From Lophium mytilinum (taxonomy: Eukaryota; Ascomycota; Dothideomycetes; Mytilinidiales; Mytilinidiaceae), in assembly GCA_010093605.1 (NCBI GenBank), contig MU004203.1:512391-576390 (forward strand): DNA of 64,000 bases, read 5' to 3'. Of the stretch, positions 32,031 to 43,881 are shown in pieces. Position 1 is the first letter of the stretch, and the number at the start of each line of letters is the position of its first letter. The translations under genes and the position numbers were made by a program. Below the pieces are notes generated by a model. It made no database searches. It was not told the origin of the DNA and saw only the letters and a list, made by a program, of their open reading frames with translations.

Positions 32031-33437
32031 TCAGGACCTCCAAGACGGGGGTGGTGGGATGAAACCACTGAGTCCTACCGAGTATCCGGACCACTCCTCA
32101 ACCTTGAAGTCGACGTCTGGTCCAAATTTGTCTTCCAGATGCTCCTTCCGGTACCATACATCGTTGGCTTCGGCTTCACGAGACATAACTTTTCTCGGGG
32201 GTGCTGTGACCTGAACTTTTCCGAGCAACGGAAAATCGGTCTTGTGCGACGAGGCCAATGTAGACAGGCATGGCACGATGTCATCGTCACATGCGCGTAT
32301 GACCAGCTTTTTAAGCGAAGTCGGAAGAAGCTCAGTCCAGGGACGACTGGAACTCTGAAGACCTGGCGTTGTCGTCATGAAAGCTGTTTGTTCACAGTCC
32401 AGAGTAGCCAGCTTGCGGAACGGTCGAAGGTCTCCAAGTCGAAAGTTCCCGGCTACGAGCATGTGTACTAGCAATTGGACTCTGTGGGGGTCCCATCCAG
32501 ATTGCAAGCCCAGCTCCAAGTGTTCGAGTGTTTCGCAGTGTCTACTGAGCACTTTGATCAACTGACGAGCGTCGAACTGATCGATGCTTAATCTTGGAGC
32601 GGCCCTGTAATGATGGGTATATTTGAACGACTTCAATGCTTTGCAGCTTGTGATGAGAGCTGTGATTGCCTCGATGCTAAGGATGCTCCACTCTAGGTTA
32701 ATGGAGGTGATTCCGAACGCTGCTATATTTTGCTCGGCAAAAGCGTTGAAATTGGCGGCTGTCCAGAGGCCATTCTGGCTTTGGCATTGATAGGCTTCGA
32801 ATATGCGCAGTGATGGCAATCCGAGAAATGGAGCTAACGTTCCGACTTGAAAGCCTCCCTCTCCAGCCCCATTCTCAACACAGAGCCTTGTAAGGGAATG
32901 ATACATCGCAGGAAGACCATGTCTAGCCTTTTGAGCTTCGTTGGAGACAAAATGCCAACGAAGACGGGTGGATGGTGGCATGGCAAGGTGGAGCTCACGT
33001 AGGTTGGGCAACTGGGAAACAAGGAGCATCACCTCCGCGTCTTCGACACCTCGGATGATCGATTCGTACCAGTCGGGCTCAGAGTTGAGAGAGACATACC
33101 GGCCCGCATCAACAAACAGCTGAAGATCTTCGCGGCGGGGTGGATCTGGTTCGTTTAAGAAGGAGTAGATATCTGCAGCCGTTCTCCATACTCTGATCTT
33201 GGCAGTCCGGGTGTAAGAAGCGAGCATAGGATCTCGAAGAATTGTGCGAAGGAAAGGTCGGAAGGAATATGCTTGTTGAAACAGCTCGTAGGAGTAGAGC
33301 CCATAGAGAGTAGCCTTCGTAATGTTGCGAACCCTTCGAGATACGAGCGACAGATTGCACAAGTCAGTCTTGTGCCCACTCAGGTTAGACACGACCTGGT
33401 CGACAAGCTCGTTGGGCAGATCAAGGAGTTCCGGCAT
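32031..33437 (-). CDS. F-box protein with leucine-rich C-terminal region
   Basis: A single exon of 468 residues. The N terminus LLDLPNELVDQVVSNLSG is a clear F-box (about residues 4-45, with LSLVSRRVRNI). The remainder contains scattered leucine-rich stretches such as LPNLRELHLAMP, LPSLRIFEAYQC and LEHLELGLQSG, consistent with irregular LRR-like repeats for substrate recognition. F-box proteins link substrates to Skp1-Cullin ubiquitin ligases. Many such genes are expanded and lineage-specific in filamentous fungi, so a precise substrate cannot be given. It lies 342 bases downstream of the mS35 gene on the same strand. Confidence 0.8.
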   Translation of the reverse strand: MPELLDLPNELVDQVVSNLSGHKTDLCNLSLVSRRVRNITKATLYGLYSYELFQQAYSFRPFLRTILRDPMLASYTRTAKIRVWRTAADIYSFLNEPDPPRREDLQLFVDAGRYVSLNSEPDWYESIIRGVEDAEVMLLVSQLPNLRELHLAMPPSTRLRWHFVSNEAQKARHGLPAMYHSLTRLCVENGAGEGGFQVGTLAPFLGLPSLRIFEAYQCQSQNGLWTAANFNAFAEQNIAAFGITSINLEWSILSIEAITALITSCKALKSFKYTHHYRAAPRLSIDQFDARQLIKVLSRHCETLEHLELGLQSGWDPHRVQLLVHMLVAGNFRLGDLRPFRKLATLDCEQTAFMTTTPGLQSSSRPWTELLPTSLKKLVIRACDDDIVPCLSTLASSHKTDFPLLGKVQVTAPPRKVMSREAEANDVWYRKEHLEDKFGPDVDFKVEEWSGYSVGLSGFIPPPPSWRS

Positions 33438-33779
33438 ATCGGAGTGTATTGAGAGTGTTGACCTTGCTGGTCGACGTGCACCGAGGATGTCTATGGATCG
33501 GATAAGAACTTGGCCCGTGCATAATGTATCATGGCTTCATTTCAATTTCTCTACTCATCGCAAACTTGGAAAAATCTTGCATATTACTACTTTCATTGAT
33601 TTCAAACTCTTAGTTTGCAGCGTATTGAATATGGGGTCTATAGGAAGATCCATGTGATATCACTACAGGTTCCAGAGATAGTGGATACGACGGTGTATGT
33701 GTTTTACAAATTTACAAACTTGCTGTACATGAAGTGACGTCCAAAATCCTATTATACATCCTGCATCTATGCAAATCAA

Positions 33780-34995
33780 TCATGACGGCAGTCGTTGCTT
33801 TCCCCTAGCAGCCTCCACCATTTCTAGTTCTGGAATCTGCATCTGACTTGAAAGCACCCTTTCCACAAGCTTCGCACCATCCAGCAGGTTGCCGCTCTGC
33901 TTCAACCCCGAATCTAGCTCCAGCTGCTGCAGCCTCTTTGACTCCAGATACTGCTTCCTCTCCGGAGTCAAGATCCATTCCTTGGGGAATTCAAATCTCG
34001 CCTTTGGTTTGTGATGGCGGAAGTCGAAGGGTACATCTATGAAAGTGTCTTTGCCGTCGCGTGCCTCTTTGACGAGATTGTTGACGGTTTCTCGTAGGTA
34101 CCGCTTATTCTGAGCCTGTGTTCCAAACATCTCGCAGCTCATCTTCACGATGTTGGTCGAAGGGTTGTATCGTGGCCCAGCAAGTTTGATGAGCTTGTCC
34201 GTTTGCAATTGGGTAAGGCCCGGCATGTCGGAAGTGCAGAATTCGACGACCACCTTCTTCGCAGCCGGGTGCTCTTCGCCTAGGTAGGTAGTGTAGCGGA
34301 ATCGTAGTGGCTGTGCGGCCGATGGGACCTCGAATGGTCTGGCAAGCTCTTTAGGTTCCGTTAGTGTTTGGTGTGGTGTGAGCGGGTGAATTGCATTTCT
34401 TACTGCTCAACATTGGCAACTCCCATGCAGCGAGTCTGGCGTACTCCCTCAGCTCCCGGTGTTGCTCCAGTTCTCCGTGGCCCAAAGCAGATATGTCGTC
34501 GCCGAAATAATCCTCGTCGCCCAAATGCTCGTCTTCACCAGAGTCCCAGAAGTCGTTACCTACCCTCGGCTCCGGCGCTCTTGTGATCATGTTGTACTCT
34601 TCCTCATCACTAAGCCCTTCGTCCTCGTTGTAGTGCTGGTCCATTAATTCCTTGTTCTGCTCAGAGGATTCGTCGGCAGCGTCGTCGAACCCCTCGGGAA
34701 TAGCGTCTAACTCCTTCGTCAAGGCATCGGGATGCACAGTCGATAGCGCGTCAAGAAAGCGCCGCACGGCCTCGTCCTCAAGTTCGTTTTGCGTGTCTGC
34801 ATCCAGCTCAATTCCCTTGGTGAAATCCTCGACCCTTTCGTCCCTGGCATCGTCCTTGGGATCTTCTTCACGACGTGGAGCAGTGGTGGAGAGGCGCCGC
34901 TGCCAGGGGATCGCAGAGAGCGGTGTATAACGGGGGGTGGTGGGTATAGGACATCTTCGGGCGCAGAGCACCAGTCTCCTCGCTATTGCTGCCAT
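33780..34995 (-). CDS. RSM24: Mitochondrial ribosomal small-subunit protein mS35 (Rsm24)
   Basis: Two exons on the minus strand: 34995-34404 and 34348-33780, giving 386 residues. The join restores LAAWELPMLSKLARPFEVP, which matches the family at this place. The first 35 residues are rich in Arg, Ser and Thr and end in RRLSTTAPRR, a typical mitochondrial presequence. An acidic middle region follows, then the conserved domain with VVEFCTSDMPGL and KLAGPRYNPSTNIVKMSCEM. The protein is part of the small subunit of the mitochondrial ribosome. It is divergently arranged with the Alg13 gene; only 181 bases separate the two start codons. Confidence 0.88.
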
Positions 34996-35176
34996 TGAGT
35001 GGGTTGATGGATGTCGTCTGGCGCTCCATCATTTTCAAACACGCGAACCCGTCGGCAACTTCGGAGCCTTTTCGCCGACTGCCAAGCCATTTGACTCGTG
35101 ACATCCATCATTGCTTCTTACCAAACAATGCATCCTTCTTTGACCAAAAATCTCATTTGTGCAGTTCGTGTCCAAA
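34996..35176. promoter_or_regulatory. Compact bidirectional promoter between mS35 and Alg13 genes
   Basis: Only 181 bases separate the start codons of two divergent housekeeping genes. The region must hold both promoters. I see no clear TATA box; such TATA-less compact promoters are common between fungal housekeeping genes. Confidence 0.6.
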
Positions 35177-35897
35177 ATGCCACCCAAGGGCAAGCAAGCG
35201 TCTAGCAAGCTGTGTTTTGTGACCGTTGGGGCGACAGCTTCCTTCAATTCCCTAATATCTGCTACGTTGCATCCGCAATTCCTCGACGCATTATCGAAAG
35301 CGGGTTATACGAACCTCCTTTTGCAGTACGGCAAGGAGGGGAAACCAGTGTTCGACAAATTAGCTTCCAAGCTCGATGGCCCAAGCGGACACGGCATTGC
35401 GATTGATGGATTTGACTTCAACCGCGATGGGCTGGATCAAGAATTGAAAGCGGCGAAGGGGCTACCAGAGAATGCCGAGGGCGTTGTCATCAGTCACGCA
35501 GGTACCTACTTTGTCTCCCTTCTCCCACTCTGACGAAACTAAGTGGGGTATTCTTGTCCTCCATCCAGGCTCAGGCACCATATTGGCCGTTTTGAGAATA
35601 GACGTACCGCTCATCGTGGTACCCAATGAAGAGTTGCTCGACAACCACCAAGAAGAGCTCGCCAAAGTATTGGAAGAGCAGGGATATGTCATATACGGAC
35701 GTTTAGAGTACGCTGAACGACCCATTCGCCTTCTGTCAGCACTAATCACGCGCTCTAGAGATCTGCCCGCAACAATTGCCAAATCCGAGGAGTTACGCAT
35801 TCGACACAAGTCTTGGCCACCCGTGAATAGCGGAGTGCATCGCCAAGCGCGGGGCCTTGCCGGTGTCATGGATGAAGAGATGGGATTTCTGGACTAG
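35177..35897 (+). CDS. ALG13: UDP-GlcNAc transferase catalytic subunit Alg13
   Basis: Two exons, 35177-35501 and 35569-35897, giving 217 residues. The start is the ATG of MPPKGKQ; upstream codons are open but contain no ATG. The protein has the C-terminal half-fold of family 28 glycosyltransferases: CFVTVGATASF near the N terminus, VVISHAGSGTILAVLR across the splice join, and VPNEELLDNHQEELA. Alg13 works with the membrane anchor Alg14 on the cytosolic face of the endoplasmic reticulum to add the second GlcNAc to the dolichol-linked precursor of N-glycans. Length fits fungal Alg13. Confidence 0.9.
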
Positions 35898-37471
35898 GAC
35901 TGCCGCAACCTCTGCCTGCCAGGACTTGGATTTCCCGGAACCGTTCCAGTTGCTGTATCACTCCTGGATTGTCACATTTCTATGTCTTGGATACAGTTTT
36001 TGAGGGCCATTAGATTTGGAGGACTCTGGACAGCCGCAATCGTTTCGTTCATTCTAAAGATATCTCGTTCCCTAGCCCACCATTTGTGCCGCGGTTTCAA
36101 AAGAAGCTAAGGAATCCTGGCAAATATGGCATCATATCAACAACATCTCGTGGCACACTCCACGCGTATAGGTGGAGAAACCGAATCGTGATTGAGGGGA
36201 TACTGCAGGGGTGGGGGTTTGGGGATGTGCATGCTCCCTCTCGGCATTTCGAGGCTTGTCCACCTGCATGTTCTTGGGAAGCTTGTATTATCTTCGTGCG
36301 CCCTCACCAATCGGAAAGCATTGGCATTACGGGCCGTTCCCTCGTACAGGGTTCTAACCCCACCTCATATCACCCTGGTTAGTCACCAAACCGCGAATAG
36401 TCACGAAGCCCGCTGACGCGTTGACAGTACCTGCAGTGGCATCTCGGTCTATTCATATGTGTGTCATCTGACTTTCCAACTTCTTCTCCTGGATAAATCT
36501 CCGTAGAGGGCATCGGGAAGGATTCATTCCAGCTTACCTGTGACTTTAGCGAGATATTCACTAGAGGCGAAGCAACTTAGCGGTCGAAGCGGGGTTCAGT
36601 TCAGCATGCATATTATCACAGCACATTATGCAGTCTTCATAGCAATAGCGTGTCATACCTAGTGCTTGACACACCGGCAGCATGCCCTGGGCGATATCTC
36701 TTCAGTACGCTTCATCGACATCTCGACAGTCTTTGCTCAATCGATGGCTGACAGTTGCATTCGTGTGCTTTTCGGACTCTCGTTTGACTTGATATCTTGC
36801 AAGCTTTCCTTTGCTATTACTGATGATGACCGGCATATTGGAAACGAGGGGAATCCCTACCATATCCCCCTGTTACTATGTTTCGCGAGCTGCACGCCTA
36901 TTGCTGCCAGGAACCCGATTAGAACACCAATGACCGCCTCTCATGGCTTCCCGGCATCTAGGTATGGAAGTTTTCAGAATATTATAAGGGTATTTCTCGG
37001 AGTCTCTCGGTGTCGGGGCTCGTCGGTCCCGAATAGATAGCCATTGAGGTCATCAGTGAGCTTGACGATGCACAGATATGGGTTATACCATTTGCTAAGC
37101 TTTACGTATGCATCTCTTTTCACTTACTCTCACATCCTGATTCGGTCCGCGAAGTTTACCTCCCTCTCTCGTGCTTTGATTCGATGATCTGTGTAACAGT
37201 TCTTGCAAACTATGGCACCAAAGTGCTTGGTTCTCATGCTAGTAACTTCGCACAGAACAAGATGCTCGCGCAATTGGAATTGCGGATTTGTCTTTGTGCC
37301 GTGCTAGCCATGGAGTGCCAGACCCGCGGGCCGTAGCAGTCCGCCTTAGACCATGACAAAATAGAGGTAGGCAGCAATTGATCACACATTTCATGTGTAT
37401 TTATCCCGAGTGCCGCCAGTTGTTTTTGCTCCCTTTTATCTTCTCTCACTTTACCAGCACTCATTACTGCA
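35898..37471. other. Noncoding stretch upstream of the oxalate decarboxylase
   Basis: About 1.57 kb. The largest open frame (36666-37040, plus) has no domain and an unlikely composition. A TATA-like TATTTAT lies near 37397-37404, about 70 bases before the ATG at 37472. One site near 36433 (GTACCTGCAGTGG) resembles an end of the 125-base element, but no partner end was found. Confidence 0.5.
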
Positions 37472-38936
37472 ATGAAGCTCCACCAGGTGTCTGCGCTTTG
37501 TCTGGTAGCTGCACTCTTAGATTCAGCCGCCTCCGCTCCTGCCGTACCATCTGGAGCTCTGCGTGGATCAGAAGACCTACTTGGCTATGATTCGAACAAC
37601 AAGGTGCCGCAGCCGCCAACAGTGATACCGCCAGATGAGTTTGAACTGGCCCCGGGACAGTCAGAAGATGCCGACCTGGGGGTTCCCATTGACCTTACGA
37701 ACGTCAAGAACCCCCAGCCTATTCGAGGCGGCAAGACAGGCCCTACGGATCCAGGCCCTCGGTGAGTTTGGTTCTTATCAACATTCGAACGTGCTGAACT
37801 AACAAACCTCTCCACAAAGCACTTATGCGTATGATCGTCTCAACAGCGACATGTATGCTCCCCCGGCGACCGACGCTGGAGACTTCACCAACGGCAAATG
37901 GCCCTTCGCGCTCTCTCACAACCGACACGGTCTTGCTGGAGCCGGTTGGGCGCGACAGCAAAACACCGACCAGCTTCCAGTTGCTACCGCCATGGCCGGC
38001 GTCAACATGCGCCTATCACCCAATGCATACCGCGAGCTACATTGGCACAAAGCAGGCGAGTGGGCGCTCATGCTGAACGGTAGCGTCCGCATCCAGGCAG
38101 TGAATGAGAACGGTGAGACTTTCATCGACGACCTGACGGCAGGCGACGTCTGGTTTTTCCCCGCGGGCATCCCGCACTCGATCCAAGCTTTCGATGACGG
38201 CTGCGAGTTTCTCCTCGTCTTCGACCAAGGCGACTTCAGCGAAGACGAAACTTTCCTCGTCTCCGAGCTCTTCGAGCGCAACCCTCAGAGCGTGGTAGCG
38301 AAGAATTTCAAGACCTCTGTGCAGGACTTCAAAGACCTTCCCGACGGCCAACTGTGGATCTTCCCCGGCACACCCGCGCCGAAGAACATTTCCGCGCAGA
38401 ATGTGACGGGCCCCGCTGGCGCTATAGCTCAGAGTGACTCGTACAGCTACCACTTCTCGGAGCAGCAGCCTTACGAGGTCGATGGCGGCAGCATCAAGAT
38501 AGTCGACCCGGCCACCTTCCCCATCGCCAAGGGGTTTTCCGTCGCCCTCGTTACCATCAAGCCCGGAGCGATGCGCGAGATGCACTGGCACACATCCTCC
38601 GACGAGTGGTCATACTTCCTCGCCGGCAGCGCTCGACTAACCGTCTATCAAGCACCGGCATCGTCCCGCACGTTCGACTTTTCCGCTGGGGATGTGGGAT
38701 ACGTGCCTTTCCCGAACGCACACTACATCGAGAACACAGGGTCAGATGATGTGGTGCTCTTGGAGGTTTTACAGGCGGAGACATTTAGCGATATAAGTGT
38801 CGGGCAGTGGCTAGGGTTGACGTCGGGGCAGATCGTGAAGGATCATCTGAAGGTGCCGGACGGATTTATTGCAAAGCTGTCGAAGGTCAAACAGTATATA
38901 GTGCAGGGGAGTACGAACTTGACGGATGTGCAGTGA
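37472..38936 (+). CDS. Secreted oxalate decarboxylase (bicupin)
   Basis: Two exons, 37472-37761 and 37820-38936, giving 468 residues. A signal peptide (about 1-21, ending in AASA) leads into a pro-region and two cupin domains. Cupin 1 carries ELHWHKAGEW (H171, H173, E177) and H216; cupin 2 carries EMHWHTSSDEW (H352, H354, E359) and H398, giving two complete manganese sites. The lid of cupin 1 reads FSEDETF, with Glu (E238) where the bacterial enzyme has SENST, so decarboxylase rather than oxidase activity is likely. The enzyme turns oxalate into formate and CO2 and would let the fungus tolerate or use oxalate, and raise the pH around it. A TATA-like box lies about 70 bases upstream. Confidence 0.92.
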
Positions 38937-39515
38937 ATTAGTGCATCAGCAGCTGGGAAGGGTCTGTAGTAGTGTACATACGTCATGAAGGGTGGTGATC
39001 AAGTTGTTCACGGGAGTGTGCGAGGGTGAGGGTGATTTAATAGGTCACAGGACGTTCGTTTGCAATAGCTTCTCATTCTTCTTACCCGGGGGGGGGGGCC
39101 ATTAAGTCCACTCGATATTTCAGTCGGTGGCAAATACTACATTACAAATCATGTCATAACTCGACATGGCGTGCTACTTAAAATCGATGATGATGCTCGG
39201 TACCAGAGTCGTTTGACACGTGTCTTATTTTTGATGCGACGTAGTTACATCTTGACCGAATACTTGATGATGCATCGAAGTCTTCTTGATGGTTGCATGA
39301 GACTGCCACCAAGCCATTGCTCTAGTCCCATTTTGCGATAATGTAGATCAGTGCGAATAGCTCAATCTCCTGCACATTCAGTCTGCTGCTGATATTGTAG
39401 ACAAAATGTCCAAAACGAACACACCGGCCCCAAACCCCCTCAAAGCATTCCCGGGACAATTATCGAAAACACAACCTCTTTGGACAATGACGCAGAACAA
39501 ATGAGCCTATATGGG
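38937..39515. other. Noncoding stretch between convergent genes
   Basis: About 0.58 kb between the oxalate decarboxylase and the minus-strand hypothetical gene. It contains a run of about eleven G residues near 39088. Nothing else was recognised. Confidence 0.5.
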
Positions 39516-40325
39516 CTACTCAGCAACCGTAGGCTTCGTACACCAACGCCACTGCTCTGCCGACCCCCATCTCGTAGCTACCCTGATAGCTCTCTCCTTC
39601 TTCCTCTCCCACTGCTTCCTTTGCGCCTCCGCACGCTGCTCCTTCTGTCGCTTCCTTTTCTCTGCATATTCCTCCCGTTGCCGCCAGTTGGGGTTATAGG
39701 TTTGCGGTGACATTTTGACCGGCGAGGGAACTGTTCTATCTGATGAGACATCCATAGCGTCTGCGCGGATAGCATGTTCGGGCGGTCCATAGTATGGCTC
39801 GTAAAAGGTCACTTCGTGCTTTTGCGTGCGGATGTCGAAGCCGTTGGTAAGCAAGGCGCCGCGTATGAACGGGTAGGAGGTGGTGTAAACGCCGGAGTCC
39901 TGAGTTGCGGTGGGGATGGGGAGGTTGGTTTTTAAGCAGGCTTCGAGAGTCGATGGGACCTGGGTCTCGAATCGACGTGTCGTATTTGAGTTGTGAGGAG
40001 AAACCCACGAGTCGCGTAGTGCAGCAGGATTGTATGTGCTGTTCCCGTCGAGCACTTTCCACGTCGCTGTAGGAAGAGAGGGCGCTGAGTTGCGTCGTGG
40101 TATCTCCCTCTGGACTACGTCGCTTTCTACATCGCTGTCTTTGTCTGTGGGAAGCTCTGAGCTACCTTCTGGCTTTCTGCCGTAAAGCTCTGCTATGCCG
40201 CGGTCTACGCTGAGGGTTCTGCGGCCCAAAGGCCGGGTCCGTTTCCGCGAGCAGGAATGGTCCATTATGTACAAGCATAGCTCGTGATACTTCGGAGAGT
40301 TGTATGGTATCTCGTATGGTGACAT
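39516..40325 (-). CDS. Hypothetical basic protein, 269 residues
   Basis: A single open frame from an ATG at 40325. I recognise no family. The N-terminal third is rich in Arg and Ser. The centre has a Thr/Pro-rich region with DSGVYTTSYPFIRGALL and a Tyr-rich patch (TFYEPYYGPPEHAIRADAMD). The last 50 residues are a strongly basic, helical stretch (WRQREEYAEKRKRQKEQRAE and onward) likely to be a single alpha helix or to bind nucleic acid. The plus-strand neighbour is a RING-finger gene, with 638 bases between the starts. Composition and length favour a real gene, but nothing shows its role. Confidence 0.5.
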   Translation of the reverse strand: MSPYEIPYNSPKYHELCLYIMDHSCSRKRTRPLGRRTLSVDRGIAELYGRKPEGSSELPTDKDSDVESDVVQREIPRRNSAPSLPTATWKVLDGNSTYNPAALRDSWVSPHNSNTTRRFETQVPSTLEACLKTNLPIPTATQDSGVYTTSYPFIRGALLTNGFDIRTQKHEVTFYEPYYGPPEHAIRADAMDVSSDRTVPSPVKMSPQTYNPNWRQREEYAEKRKRQKEQRAEAQRKQWERKKERAIRVATRWGSAEQWRWCTKPTVAE

Positions 40326-40963
40326 TGTAGTGCTGTGTAGGTGTGGGCGTTGTTAGGGGTTTTTGGTGTGGCTACCTGGAGGCTTGAGGAAAGTTGCGTT
40401 GTGAAGGTGAATGTGGGTTTTTTCAGGTTGGAGGATGTATCCCCTTGGAGCGCTCTGATTCGAATTGGGTGGTCCAGGAATGATCCTGCTGAACCCGAAC
40501 CATGGGACGACCGCTGGTCATGTTACCATCACTTTCCAGGAGAAGACTGCACAAATGGTAGGCTCAATGGAAAGAAAAGAAGAGGAGGTGTTCACATACT
40601 GACCGTAGTATCGACCGCAGACGTCTTCGGCACTGTCGATTGCATTAGCCAAACTCAACTTTGATCGAAGCTGTGCACGAGGGGAATCAGCGGTGCAGGA
40701 ATTGGGTCGCTTAAGCTGTGGATGAGATATTCTCTGAACCTTGGTACGTACCCAAAAGGAATCATTACACCCCCCATTCCTTAAAAGATTTACTATTTCA
40801 TGAAGCATCATTTCGAATCTCTGAACCTCAAACCAAAAATCCGGCGACACGCCTTTTCAATAAACCACAGCTTTATCAATGCGCTTGACATTCAATCCAC
40901 CCCAAGAAGGTTCCTGAGCCTTGTTCTTTCGAGTGAGAGCTACCACAGCCGTTATCCCAAATC
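40326..40963. other. Noncoding stretch between divergent genes
   Basis: About 0.64 kb between the start of the hypothetical basic protein (minus) and the RING protein (plus), presumably holding both promoters. Open frames here have no domains. Confidence 0.5.
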
Positions 40964-41626
40964 ATGGCATCAACATTTATGGCATATTTGGACTCAAATC
41001 TGCGAGTTCAGTCGGACGGGCTCAGTGGTGGTGTTCTCGAAAAACAGATCTTCCTGGACCTACTTCACAATCCACTTCCCAACCTCCCTGCGCCTAGAGA
41101 CCCGAATTGCTCGATATGTCACGATACGATGACCGACCCAAAGCATGTCAAGGTTTGCAATCACGCGTTTTGCTGGAAATGCTTGGAGCGCTGGCTAGAC
41201 GAATGCGAAAAGAACACCTGCCCGATGTGCCGCGACAGTAATAAACTCTTTAACACAGAGTTCGAAATTTTTGTCGCCAACCTGCTGCCGAAACGCCAAG
41301 AACGGTACCAGGGACCTTGGCCAGTCGACATATTCCAGGACAGGAGAGATGACATAGCCAGAGCGGGGGGATTAGAAGCCTTCCGGGTTATATTCGACGA
41401 ATACGTAAGATATAAGAACGCTGGCGGCACACACCTGAACAACAACCAAAACTGGTCACTTACTAGCCACTTTTGGGTGAGCAACGTGAGGTCGCTGGTG
41501 CCGTGGAATGAAGCCTATGAATCCTTTCGCAGAGGCCATGATCTATGGAACCTTAACTACGAGATGGTTAGGCCAGTGGATCTTAGAGGGCGCCATGGCT
41601 CCATCAAATTGATGATGCCATATTAA
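40964..41626 (+). CDS. RING-finger protein, probable E3 ubiquitin ligase
   Basis: A single exon of 220 residues. A C3HC4 RING finger spans about residues 49-88: CSICHDTM, VCNHAFCWKCLERWL and CPMC provide all eight zinc ligands in the usual spacing. The short N terminus has no membrane segment. The C-terminal half is rich in aromatic residues and has no domain I recognise. RING proteins of this size commonly act as E3 ubiquitin ligases in cytosol or nucleus; the substrate is unknown. It may be one of a lineage-specific set, as small RING genes often are in Dothideomycetes and relatives (inference). Confidence 0.8.
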   Translation: MASTFMAYLDSNLRVQSDGLSGGVLEKQIFLDLLHNPLPNLPAPRDPNCSICHDTMTDPKHVKVCNHAFCWKCLERWLDECEKNTCPMCRDSNKLFNTEFEIFVANLLPKRQERYQGPWPVDIFQDRRDDIARAGGLEAFRVIFDEYVRYKNAGGTHLNNNQNWSLTSHFWVSNVRSLVPWNEAYESFRRGHDLWNLNYEMVRPVDLRGRHGSIKLMMPY

Positions 41627-42517
41627 AGCCACGACTTTTGGATCCGGCGGATAACATAGCTTTATCCCAGGCTGGCGAAGGTGACGATGCAGGGGGAGTG
41701 GGAGAGGTGTATACGGAGGGCATCGAGAAACTTGGACGTGGATGCAGCTCTCGCAAGATTGAGATTTCGCTCGAGTCGTAGCTCAGTTATCGTCAAAGGT
41801 AACCATCGAAAGTGATTGCAAGTCTAGAAATCAAAGGCTTTGCTTTGGAAACTGCAGTTTGGTTCGGTGCATGTGGCGATCGAAGGAGGTAGAACATGTC
41901 CATGGCTTCCAAGACTGATGGATGATGATTATGCTATACAGTCATGACTGATGACTGATTGGATTGGGGCATAGAAGTGTTGAACGAGCATAACTTGGTC
42001 GATTTCGTGATAGATTCTTCATGCTGTGCTGTTGCGGTGATGATAGCCGGTTATTGGGAAATGGCTATGAGTCGACATCGGCGATGCAATTGATGAAGGT
42101 AGATGGAGATTGATAAATTGGAACGAAGTCATTACGATCACTGAAGCTACGATGAGAGGAGGAAAGTGAGGCAATGCGGATACAGAAAAGGAATATATGA
42201 TCTTGTCACCGTAGAGGGTCCTGGCATGCTCTCGACTAACAAAATGGGGACAAACGAAACGTCACGCAATTGATGCAAATGCCACGGAGATGTAGCTGTT
42301 GCAGTAGTAAGTAGGATGAAAGATACAAGCTGGTGTGACAAAGGGGAGAACTCTGGGCATGCCGCCCTCATAAATCCTTAGGTACCGCCCTTTCGGCCGC
42401 CCCACATAGCGAACCTCATAGAAGAGAACATCCTCGCAACGAGTCACCACTATCACGCAAGCTTAAGATCAACACCTCCACCATGGACCGCTCATCACAC
42501 TCCCTTCTGCACTCACC
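41627..42517. other. Noncoding stretch upstream of the dehydratase/racemase
   Basis: About 0.89 kb. Part of the sequence near 41760-41790 contains TAGCTCAGTTATCG, similar to a tRNA A box, but no B box follows. The last 60 bases are C/T-rich with an out-of-frame ATG at 42483 before the true start at 42518. No gene was found. Confidence 0.5.
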
Positions 42518-43881
42518 ATGGGTTCCCTCACCACCACTCCACCCCTCACGCGCGCCTCCGTGATCGAAGCCCACGGCCTGATCAAACCCCACGTCCACCT
42601 CACCCCAGTGTTGACCAACACGACCCTCTCCACCCTCGCATCGACACCACAAACACCTGAAGCTCTCAAGGGAACTCCATATGAAGGGCAAACACCTGCG
42701 AAACCGGAGATAAGGCTATGGTTCAAATGCGAGAACTTTCAGCGGGTCGGCGCATTCAAGGCGCGGGGTGCGTTCCATGCGCTGGCGAGACTGAGTGAGG
42801 AGGAGAAGGCGAAGGGGGTGGTTACGCATAGTTCTGGTGAGCTCATACATTCTCGTTTGAGTGCTGAGAGGCTTCTTGGAGGGGTGAGCGCATTGGTGGC
42901 AGTCTGGGTTGAAGCATGCTGCACTCCCAATTATCACCCTTCACCAATTCCTCGACGCCAATTCCCCACCTCAGAAACCTCGATACTACTCACTCACCCA
43001 CGCAACACTAACCACGATTCCTCTCAGGCAACCACGCCCAAGCGCTCGCCCTCGCGGCTCGCACTCACAACATCCCCGCCCACATCGTCATGCCCACCAT
43101 CTCCACCCCCTCCAAAATCGCCGGCACCCGGTCTTATGGTGCCACCATCCACTTCAGCGGCAGCACCTCCGAGGAGCGCGAAGCCGTCGTCACCACTGTC
43201 ATCGCCGCCACCGGCGCCACTCTCGTCCCGCCATACAACCACCCCAATATCATCCTGGGCCAGGGCACGCTGGCTTTGGAACTCGAGTCCCAAGTCGCCG
43301 AGCTCTCGAACGGGGCGGTCAAGACCCTCGATGCCGTCATCGCGCCCTGTGGTGGCGGCGGGATGCTCTCGGGCGTCGCGACGGCACTGGCCCCGACGGG
43401 CGTGCGGGTGTATGGGGCGGAGCCGTCCTTTGAGGGTGCGGATGACGCGAGGAGGGGTGTTGCGGCAGGAAAGCGGGTGGAGAGCGTGAAGACGCTCACG
43501 ATTGCGGATGGGTTGAGGACGCCATTGGGAGATGTGACATGGAGTGTTATTAGCGATCCGGCGAAAGTGAAGGGCCTGTTTGCGGTGACGGAGGAGCAGA
43601 TTAAGGCGGCATTGCGTTTAGTACTAGAGCGCATGAAGGTCCTTGTAGAGCCAAGCGCTGTGGTAGGGCTGGCGACTGTGCTGTATAATGAGGACTTCAG
43701 GCGGATTGTGGAGAAGGAAGGGGGTGAGAAGGGGTGGGATATTGGGTTGGTGTTTAGTGGGGGGAACACGACGGTGGAGGCGATTGGGAAGCTGTATGCA
43801 GTCGATGAGAAGAAGGCTGAGAGGGCAGAGGGAGTTCTAGGGGCACACGGAGAGAAGGTTGCGGAGAACGTGGCTGGGTGA
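42518..43881 (+). CDS. PLP-dependent serine racemase / threo-3-hydroxyaspartate dehydratase-like enzyme
   Basis: Two exons, 42518-42836 and 43028-43881, giving 390 residues. The join restores [13 protein letters not shown], a PLP-contact motif of fold-type II enzymes. The Schiff-base lysine is K81 in GAFKARGAF, and the glycine loop for the cofactor phosphate is CGGGGMLSG. The set of motifs fits the serine/threonine dehydratase family near serine racemase and L-threo-3-hydroxyaspartate ammonia-lyase; which activity dominates cannot be told from sequence alone. The intron is long for this window (191 bases). Its 3' end faces that of the HAD hydrolase, 168 bases away. Confidence 0.85.

Noticed and set aside
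36420-36445. Sequence GTACCTGCAGTGG resembling an end of the 125-base element
   Set aside because: No partner end at a fitting distance and no internal similarity.
39085-39100. Run of about eleven G residues
   Set aside because: A simple homopolymer in a 3' flank; no sign of a four-run G-quadruplex or other function.
41760-41800. tRNA-like A box (TAGCTCAGTTATCG)
   Set aside because: No B box or foldable acceptor and anticodon stems follow within the usual distance.
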